Source: JBAZKV01 sp964443545
Lineage (GTDB): Bacteria; Margulisbacteria; WOR-1; JAKLHX01; JBAZKV01
DNA length: 16,546 nt
Reading direction: 5' to 3'
NCBI GenBank assembly: GCA_964443545.1
Contig: CAYUCV010000021.1
Location: 1-16,546 of the forward strand
The translations under genes and the position numbers were made by a program. The notes under the pieces are model-generated. The model did not search any database. It worked only from the letters and a program-made list of their open reading frames with translations, and had not been told where the DNA came from. Positions 13,947-16,546 of this stretch are shown piece after piece. Each line of letters opens with the position of its first letter. Positions within the stretch are counted from its first letter, which is position 1.

Positions 13947-14690
13947 TTATAGGCCGCCGAACCTGCGGCTTCTTGAAGAATAGTCTTCGAGAGCTTTTTG
14001 CATTTCCTTTTCCCTAAAATCGGGCCAAAGGGTTCTTGTCACATAGATCTCGCTGTAGGCTATCTGCCACAGCATAAAATTGCTTACCCTTAAATCCCCT
14101 CCGGTCCTGATCAGAAGGTCGGGATCCGGAATGCCCGCTGTGTACAGGCGGTCCCCGATATCGGTTTCGCTTACCTTTTGCTGAGGCTGCTTTTCACCGA
14201 TAAGACGGTTTATCGCATCTGTTATCTCGGCCCTGCCGCCGTAATTGAGCATTATCTGCAGGTTCAGGCCGGTATTGTTCCCGGTCTTTTTCATTGCGGC
14301 AGAAACCTTTTCCCGGATCTTGGTTTCCATATCAGAGATCCTGCCGAGAAACCTTATCCTAACGCCCTTTGCCGAAAGCTCTTCGATCTCTCTGTCAAGG
14401 GATTCCAGTACCAGGTTCATCAAAAAGGAGACTTCCTCCTTGGGTCTTGCCCAGTTCTCTGTCGAGAACGCGTAGACGGTCAGATATTTTATTCCCAGAC
14501 GGGCGCAGGTCTTTATTGCCGACCTGATAGACTCCAGCCCGACCCTGTGGCCCGCTATCCTGGGCAGCCCTCTTTTTTGCGCCCAGCGGCCGTTGCCGTC
14601 CATGATGATGGCAATATGCACAGGCAAATTGGGAAGAGTTTTGGGCTTAATACCGGGGCCGAAAAGGCGTTTTATGAGCCGCTGTATCAT
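13947..14690 (-). CDS. uppS: isoprenyl transferase (undecaprenyl diphosphate synthase)
   Basis: This cytosolic/peripheral cis-prenyltransferase condenses isopentenyl-PP to make the lipid carrier for peptidoglycan and other wall polymers. Motifs are AIIMDGNGRWA with the catalytic Asp (D31 from this start), GHRVG, YAFSTENWARP, LNYGGRAEI and the C-terminal RTGGDLRVSNFMLWQ followed by YSEIYVT and WPDF. The length is 247 aa, normal for the family. The frame opens with TTG (14691-14693) directly after the ferredoxin stop, then ATG at 14690; I prefer the ATG. No good Shine-Dalgarno site is present, consistent with coupling to the gene just upstream. Confidence 0.96.
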   Translation of the reverse strand: MIQRLIKRLFGPGIKPKTLPNLPVHIAIIMDGNGRWAQKRGLPRIAGHRVGLESIRSAIKTCARLGIKYLTVYAFSTENWARPKEEVSFLMNLVLESLDREIEELSAKGVRIRFLGRISDMETKIREKVSAAMKKTGNNTGLNLQIMLNYGGRAEITDAINRLIGEKQPQQKVSETDIGDRLYTAGIPDPDLLIRTGGDLRVSNFMLWQIAYSEIYVTRTLWPDFREKEMQKALEDYSSRSRRFGGL

Positions 14691-14693
14691 CAA

Positions 14694-14858
14694 TTATTCT
14701 TCACTTATGGCGTCAACAGGGCAGGCCTCAACGCATTCCTCGCAGTCGGTGCACTCAGGGCCTATCACATAGACATCTCCCTGGGGGTGGATGGCCTTGT
14801 AAGCGCACACCTCTACGCAAGCGCCGCAGCCGGTGCAGTCGGAAGAGATCTTATGCAT
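14694..14858 (-). CDS. small 2[4Fe-4S] ferredoxin
   Basis: This 54-aa gene reads MHKISSDCTGCGACVEVC..., with cysteines at 8, 11, 14, 18 and 36, 39, 42, 46. That gives two CxxCxxCxxxC motifs for two [4Fe-4S] clusters. The second motif ends CP as usual; the first is followed by Ala instead of Pro. The protein is strongly acidic, typical of clostridial-type electron-carrier ferredoxins. GGAGG inside the last codons of frr, 9 nt upstream, supports the ATG at 14858. The gene starts 4 nt after the frr stop and ends where uppS begins, so it belongs to the same transcript. The electron partner is unknown. Confidence 0.93.
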   Translation of the reverse strand: MHKISSDCTGCGACVEVCAYKAIHPQGDVYVIGPECTDCEECVEACPVDAISEE

Positions 14859-14862
14859 GATA

Positions 14863-15420
14863 TCAAACCTCCATTACTTCCTTTTCTTTTGAGACTACCC
14901 GCCGGTCGATCTCCTGGGAATGCCTTTCGACGGTCTTTTGTATCTCGGTCTCAATATGCTTTTCCTGGTCCTCCGTCAGTTCCTTCTTTGCTTTTTTTGC
15001 CTTGGCCTCTTCTATCGCGTCCCGCCTGATGTTCCTAATGGAGATCTTGGAATCTTCCGAATGCTTTTTTATCAGCTTTACCAGGTCTTTTCTTCTTTCT
15101 TCCGTCAGCGGGGGAAGGATTATCCTTATGATGCCCCCGTCAACCTTGGGCATTGCTCCAAGGTCGGCCTTCTGCAGCGCTTTATCTATCTCTGCCACCG
15201 AACCCTTATCGTAAGGCTGTATCGCGATCTGTTTTGGGTCCGGGGTGGACAGATTGGCCAGCTGCTTTATAGGGGTTTGTGTGCCGTAATACTCAACAAG
15301 TATATTCTCCACAAGGGCCGCAGAAGCCCTGCCGGTCCTGATCGAAGAGAGCTCTTTTCGGAAGGCCTCTATGGTCTTTTTCATCCTATCGTCCGCTTTT
15401 TTTAGTATTTCTGCCGCCAT
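14863..15420 (-). CDS. frr: ribosome recycling factor
   Basis: This 185-aa factor splits post-termination ribosomes together with EF-G. It shows the three-helix plus beta-domain pattern: MKKTIEAFRKELSSIRTGRA at the start, VEYYGTQTPIKQLANLSTPD, PYDKGSVAEIDKAL, IRIILPPLTEERRKDLVK, and the final helix with NIRRDAIEEAKAKKAKKEL through the basic/acidic C-terminus. Its ATG overlaps the pyrH stop by one base (TAATG), so translation is coupled to pyrH. Confidence 0.97.
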   Translation of the reverse strand: MAAEILKKADDRMKKTIEAFRKELSSIRTGRASAALVENILVEYYGTQTPIKQLANLSTPDPKQIAIQPYDKGSVAEIDKALQKADLGAMPKVDGGIIRIILPPLTEERRKDLVKLIKKHSEDSKISIRNIRRDAIEEAKAKKAKKELTEDQEKHIETEIQKTVERHSQEIDRRVVSKEKEVMEV

Positions 15421-16136
15421 TATTCTTTGACCACCAGTGTCCCCGCCGGTTTCCCGGAAAGGGCCCTTTCTATATTTCCGCGTTTTGTAAGGTCAAGGAC
15501 TATGATGGGGATCTCATTGTCCATGCAAAGCGAGACCGCGGTAGAATCCATGACCTTAAGCCTTTTGTTTAGTACCTGCAGGTATTTGACCTTTTTATAT
15601 CTGCGCGCCTTGGAATTCTTTACAGGGTCTTCCGTGTATATCCCGTCAACTTTTGTGGCTTTTAGCACGAGGTCGGCATTTATTTCCGCCGCCCTCAGGG
15701 CCGCGGTGGTGTCCGTAGTAAAATAAGGGTTCCCTGTGCCCCCGGCAAAAACGACAACCCTTCCTTTTTCCATATGGCGGATGGCCCTTCGTCTGATATA
15801 AGGCTCCGCAATGGCGAACATCTCTATTGCAGACAGGACCCTGCAGAACAGGCCGGCTTTTTCCAGCGAGTCTTGAATGGCAAGAGCGTTAATGACGGTG
15901 GCAAGCATTCCCATATAATCCCCGGTCGAGCGGTCCATACCGCCCTGACTGGCAGGGACGCCCCTGAATATGTTCCCTCCACCCACGACAATAGCGAGCT
16001 CGACCTTATGTTTTTTTATGCTTTTTATTTCTTCTGCCAGAGAGGTCAGAACATCATGGTCAATGCCGAATTTCTGTTTTCCGCCGATAAATTCGCCGCT
16101 CAACTTGAGAAGGACCCGTTTATATTTCAGCTTCAT
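15420..16136 (-). CDS. pyrH: UMP kinase
   Basis: This cytosolic hexameric UMP kinase converts UMP + ATP to UDP in pyrimidine synthesis. The 238-aa protein shows KLSGEFIGG near the N-terminus, VVGGGNIFRG, MDRSTGDYMGMLATVINALA, FAGGTGNPYFTTDTTAALRA and KATKVDGIYTEDP, all typical of bacterial PyrH. It heads the ten-gene minus-strand run. The ATG has no Shine-Dalgarno site, but a near-perfect promoter lies 12 nt upstream. The rpsB-tsf pair that often precedes pyrH is absent. Confidence 0.97.
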   Translation of the reverse strand: MKLKYKRVLLKLSGEFIGGKQKFGIDHDVLTSLAEEIKSIKKHKVELAIVVGGGNIFRGVPASQGGMDRSTGDYMGMLATVINALAIQDSLEKAGLFCRVLSAIEMFAIAEPYIRRRAIRHMEKGRVVVFAGGTGNPYFTTDTTAALRAAEINADLVLKATKVDGIYTEDPVKNSKARRYKKVKYLQVLNKRLKVMDSTAVSLCMDNEIPIIVLDLTKRGNIERALSGKPAGTLVVKE

Positions 16137-16147
16137 TATTTTAGGGA

Positions 16148-16177
16148 ATTATAACAAAGAATGAGAGAGAGTGTCAA
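16148..16177 (-). promoter_or_regulatory. consensus sigma-70 promoter of the pyrH operon
   Basis: On the minus strand TTGACA (16177-16172) and TATAAT (16153-16148) are both perfect consensus hexamers, 18 bp apart. The predicted start is near 16141, leaving about 5 nt before ATG 16136. The spacer contains a CT repeat. This is the only consensus -35/-10 pair I found, and it precedes the long essential-gene run. Confidence 0.75.
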
Positions 16178-16245
16178 ACTTAGAAAGACCCCTTTGGGCC
16201 TCGTTCTTGTCCTTGTCCTGCGAGCACGGGGAAGGAATGTCCCTA

Positions 16246-16497
16246 TTATTTTTGATTTAAAATACGCTTTAGTAAAACATTTGGAGAAATCTGAAGAGCT
16301 TCAGCTATTTGGACAAATACAGACAAGGAAATATTCCTTGTGCCGCGCTCAATAGTTTGAATATATTTGCTGTGCAAATCACATATCTCCGCGAATTGCT
16401 CAATTGTCAGGCCTTTTGCTTTTCTCAATCGCCTAAACTCTTTTGCCATCGTTCCCAGTAATTTGGGATCGGGTTTATAAAATGATGCCGCTTTCAT
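16246..16497 (-). CDS. XRE/Cro-C1 family helix-turn-helix regulator
   Basis: This 83-aa protein is almost entirely one HTH_XRE domain (residues ~18-75). FRRLRKAKGLTIEQFAEICD forms helices 1-2, SKYIQTIERGTRNISLSVFV holds the recognition helix and the conserved ERG turn, and IAEALQISPNVLLKR closes the domain. It has no effector domain and could be a stand-alone repressor, an antitoxin-like protein or a control protein. No toxin or restriction gene is visible beside it within the window, which ends 49 bp upstream. The stop lies 109 bp upstream of the pyrH ATG on the same strand. No Shine-Dalgarno site is seen. Confidence 0.88.
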   Translation of the reverse strand: MKAASFYKPDPKLLGTMAKEFRRLRKAKGLTIEQFAEICDLHSKYIQTIERGTRNISLSVFVQIAEALQISPNVLLKRILNQK

Positions 16498-16516
16498 ATG
16501 ATTTGGGTATGAACAC

Positions 16517-16531
16517 TATAATATTCATTAT
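16517..16531. promoter_or_regulatory. AT-rich inverted repeat and -10-like boxes upstream of the XRE gene
   Basis: ATAAT (16518-16522) and ATTAT (16527-16531) are inverted around a 4-nt spacer. The plus strand reads TATAAT at 16517-16522, and the minus strand reads TATTAT at 16523-16518, 20 nt before the XRE ATG. It could be an autoregulatory operator overlapping back-to-back promoters. The arms are short, so this is tentative. Confidence 0.3.
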
Positions 16532-16546
16532 GGTAAGATGCATAAA

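Noticed and set aside
14178..15029. A 283-codon plus-strand frame over uppS, the ferredoxin and frr
   Set aside because: It is antisense to three strongly supported genes; its low-complexity translation looks like a codon-bias shadow.
16178..16245. GGCCCAAAGGGG-type hairpin after the XRE gene as a terminator
   Set aside because: The stem is too short and mismatched, and the following T tract is interrupted.
16161..16355. A 64-codon plus-strand frame between pyrH and the XRE gene
   Set aside because: It overlaps the pyrH promoter and the antisense of the XRE gene and has no ribosome binding site or recognisable motif.
1..16546. CRISPR array, tRNA/rRNA genes, transposase or phage genes
   Set aside because: I looked for regularly spaced repeats, tRNA-like cloverleaf ends and mobile-element proteins and found none.

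Overview
The window reads as chromosome of an uncultivated-type, diderm, probably anaerobic bacterium. An outer-membrane beta-barrel protein with a signal peptide and C-terminal Phe supports two membranes. Ferredoxin-type proteins, a GTP-type PEP carboxykinase and the sulfur-transfer route to homocysteine (found mainly in anaerobes and methanogens) support an anaerobic life. Base composition looks close to half G+C. A candidate phylum such as WOR-1/Margulisbacteria is a guess from gene content and is not proven here. I saw no RNA gene, insertion sequence, CRISPR array or integrase.

Layout. 1-4690, plus strand: gpmI (cofactor-independent phosphoglycerate mutase), then two poorly characterised proteins. 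One resembles MidA-type SAM methyltransferases; the other carries the metal-binding motif pattern of PHP phosphoesterases. 4696-5877, minus strand: a PorV/UPF0164-type outer-membrane protein, divergent from typA (5911-7713, plus), with only 33 bp between them. 7710-16136, minus strand: a nearly gapless ten-gene run, in transcription order pyrH, frr, a 54-aa 2[4Fe-4S] ferredoxin, uppS, cdsA, nadC, ychF, a COG1900 homocysteine-synthesis protein, its NIL-domain ferredoxin and pckG. 16246-16497, minus strand: a small XRE-type regulator.

How the genes fit together. The start of the minus-strand run is the widespread pyrH-frr-uppS-cdsA core (UMP kinase, ribosome recycling, undecaprenyl-PP synthesis, CDP-diacylglycerol synthesis). 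The usual followers dxr and rseP are absent. In their place come NAD synthesis, a translation-associated ATPase, a two-gene homocysteine module and gluconeogenic PEPCK. gpmI and pckG both serve lower glycolysis/gluconeogenesis, at opposite ends of the window.

Expression signals are the most distinctive thing here. A consensus -35/-10 promoter lies almost on top of the pyrH start codon. An extended -10 lies 7 nt before the typA ATG. A TATAAT lies 6 nt before a candidate GTG start of gpmI. None of these three unit-leading genes has a Shine-Dalgarno site, while several other genes (cdsA, COG1900, PHP-like, porV-like, fdx) have strong ones. This suggests leaderless or near-leaderless mRNAs at the heads of operons. 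Other structures of note are a perfect inverted repeat over the gpmI start, a 22-bp palindrome inside the MidA-like gene, a REP-like hairpin filling the gap before pckG, and a CTAG tetranucleotide that forms both stop codons of convergent typA and pckG.
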